Positions 62,346 through 64,000 of a stretch of 64,000 nucleotides of DNA are shown one piece after another. Position 1 is the stretch's first letter. Each line of letters starts with the position of its first letter. The stretch lies in contig CM030931.1 of NCBI GenBank assembly GCA_018136815.1, positions 4,532,148 to 4,596,147 on the forward strand, written 5' to 3'. Both the position numbers and the translations under genes were made by a program. This DNA is from Isochrysis galbana. Taxonomy: Eukaryota > Haptophyta > Isochrysidales > Isochrysidaceae. The notes below the pieces were generated by a model. That model did no database searches, was not told the DNA's origin, and saw nothing but the letters and a program-made list of their open reading frames with translations.

Positions 62346-63546
62346 CCTTCCGCAGCAGTAATTGGTACAGCGCCCGCTGTGATAGAGCGAGCGTGCGGAC
62401 CTTCGGCAGGTACCTGGCGCCGTGCTAGCACAAGACTCACGGTTCAAGTTTCCTGATTGCAAAGCGAGGTGGTGAAGAATAATGAATTGAAGTGTGCGGG
62501 TAGAGGGCGCGGTTGGGGGGCCCCCGTGGGACAGAGCAGAGGTGGGAGGTGGGGCTGCTCTCACGAGCCCATGCGGATGGGTTTTGGAGGGAGGCCGGGG
62601 GCAAGTGCGCGTAGAGCGCTGGAAGGAATTTGGGTTGAAGGGGCGGAAGGGAGCAAGAGGCCGAGCGGACGGGCGGAAGAGGCGTGCCCAGCTGCGTCGA
62701 GAGGAGCGGCCGGAGGCGAAGGCGTCCTCCCCGGGACCGGGAGAGGGAGAGCGCGGCGCGGTGCTGGGCGCACCGGCTAGGCTGCTCACGCCGAGAGGGG
62801 CAAGCCGGAGCTACAGCACGGCGGCGCTGGGGGGCCGGGGGGAAGGGGGCAGGAAAAAAATAAGGTCTCGAGCGTCCTGGGACGGGGGCGGCAGTCTCGC
62901 CTTCTGGGCTTACGTTCGACGTTAAGACTTATAGCGTCGTAGGACATCTTGTTAGTTGTTAGCTGTTAGCTAGTAGCTAGCATCCCTAGATCCCTACCCA
63001 CATCTTGGCTCCGGCCAGAGTTTCGAGAATTTTTTTTCGAAATAAGGGGGGCCAATCGCAATATCGCAATGAAAACTTTTTAACGAAATAAATAGGGCGG
63101 TCACTCACTCTTTTTAACCACTATTTTCCGCCTCCCCTGGGTGTCCAAGGATTCCGCAGGGTCCCCCCCACCTGCCCCGGCAACCGTCTCCCACCCACCC
63201 CCACGAACCCCCTCCCGCCCCACGAAAGGCAATGGCGTCGGTGAGTGACCCCCCTCCCTTCCCCCGGGCGTGGCGGTCTATTTTGGGAGAATGACACGGT
63301 CGCCCACGGGAGGGAATCAGAGAAATGAATAAGGGGCGCATCACTATAAGAAACGCGGAGCTTCCGCGAAGGGCAATCGCCCGCGATCGGCCGAAGAATG
63401 GCCTGGAGGTAGTGGGCATGGTGAGCCCACACCTCTCGCGAGCAGTGTGGGGGGCCACTGGCCACTGGTAGGACTGGTAGGGAGCACGCGGGGTCTTGAG
63501 GGTGGCACACATCCACACTGACCCATCCTCGCCCCACGCGCTGCAG
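62346..63546. other. Intergenic, one TIR-family end
   Basis: 62480-62910 is GC-rich low complexity. TAGGGCGGTCACTCAC at 63093 is a terminus of the GGGCGGTCA family, followed by a segment similar to 60130-60170. No firm gene; upstream exons of the 63547 gene may lie here. Confidence 0.35.
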
Positions 63547-64000
63547 GAATGCCTTGATTCGCTTGCGCTCGAGCCCCACTGCTTTGGCTCGCTTGACGTT
63601 GGCAAGCGCTGGCTCGGACGCCCGGAGGTGCAACTCTTCCTGGGGGCCGTACAGCGCAATGAGCCGGTCGCGCCCGGGGCGTTCGAGGACGCAAAACCCG
63701 AAGGCGGACTGGCCTGGGCCCACGCGTTTGCGCTACATGCGCATGCGAGGGCTGCAGCAGGAGCAGCCAGGGTGGAGCATCGCGCGGCAGAGTTCACAAA
63801 CGCAGCTGTGATACTCTACCGCGCGATCCTCTGTCTATCAACCTCAGCAGGAGTCAGCGCTCGCAGCGGCGAGGAACGTTCTTCCCCTGCGGAGAAGGCC
63901 TGCGCGCTACGCATCGAGCGAGCGTGCAAGGCCCATCTGCAGGCTCGGAGGCAAGCAGAGCGACGCATGGCGAGGTGGGTTGGCTCAGATGAGGCGCACC
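63547..64000 (+). CDS. Exon of an unrecognised gene, running off the right edge
   Basis: After an acceptor-like GCGCTGCAG, a plus-strand frame stays open to the end of the window (151 codons). It reads ECLDSLALEPHCFGSLDVGK, RWLGRPEVQLFLGAV, and later EHRAAEFTNAAVILYRAILC and ACALRIERACKAHLQARRQA. The latter part is an Ala/Arg-rich helical pair that could be a three-helix microtubule-interacting-and-transport-type domain, but this is weak. The long minus-strand frame across the same bases has no protein-like pattern. No start codon is assigned; the exon is partial on both sides. Confidence 0.5.

Noticed and set aside
63114-63797. Minus-strand 227-codon frame
   Set aside because: Ser/Ala/Pro composition and antisense to a better plus-strand exon from 63547.

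Overview
The window looks like nuclear DNA of a unicellular alga with a red-derived secondary plastid, most likely a haptophyte. Three points support this. (1) A nucleus-encoded ferredoxin (19730-20110) carries a signal peptide that seems to be cut before Phe, the targeting signature of complex red plastids. (2) An SmpB protein (2162-2737) has a similar N-terminal extension. (3) A delta-class carbonic anhydrase (41930-43864) belongs to a family known from haptophytes, diatoms and dinoflagellates. The DNA is GC-rich, introns are short (79 to 284 bp where resolved) and GT-AG, and long polypyrimidine or polypurine tracts sit beside many gene starts. The species is inferred, not proven.

Host genes, left to right: plastid SmpB; an EF-hand/coiled-coil protein (4520-5534, minus); a TOG-domain protein resembling CEP104 (12305-14758, four exons); ferredoxin; an unrecognised two-exon gene (23580-24543, minus); an SDP1/TGL-type patatin lipase (26801-29525, minus); an unrecognised single-exon gene (35205-36023); a chromodomain protein (40029-40649); membrane-anchored delta carbonic anhydrase; a mitotic cyclin (47592-48833, minus); ribosomal protein eL38 in three small exons (51675-52391, minus); a hybrid histidine kinase (56922-59152, minus); a RING-finger membrane protein (61548-62345, minus); and an exon running off the right edge (63547-64000).

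The rest is dominated by mobile DNA. An L1-like LINE family is present as a 3.8-kb copy with an open 1166-codon frame (8014-11850), a second copy with a different internal deletion (15091-18899, minus) and a 5'-truncated copy (6693-7657). All three have target-site duplications. Several shorter, GC-rich, probably non-autonomous elements begin with the same small hairpin, whose base pairs covary between copies, and end in LINE-like tails with runs of T. Two copies have an inverted 5' part joined to a forward 3' part, as expected from twin priming. DNA transposons include a hAT transposase fragment (1-879), a complete-looking pogo-like element with inverted repeats and TA target duplication (30332-33711), a Tc1/mariner-type TIR family (GGGCGGTCAAACA ends) and two small palindromic MITEs. 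A fossil coding segment with a methyltransferase-like domain lies at 37650-39720.

The genes do not form an operon or pathway. The lipase, carbonic anhydrase, ferredoxin and SmpB are consistent with a photosynthetic, oil-storing cell. The most novel material is the hairpin-headed LINE/retroposon family, the carbonic anhydrase fused to a five-helix membrane module, and the methyltransferase-bearing fossil.
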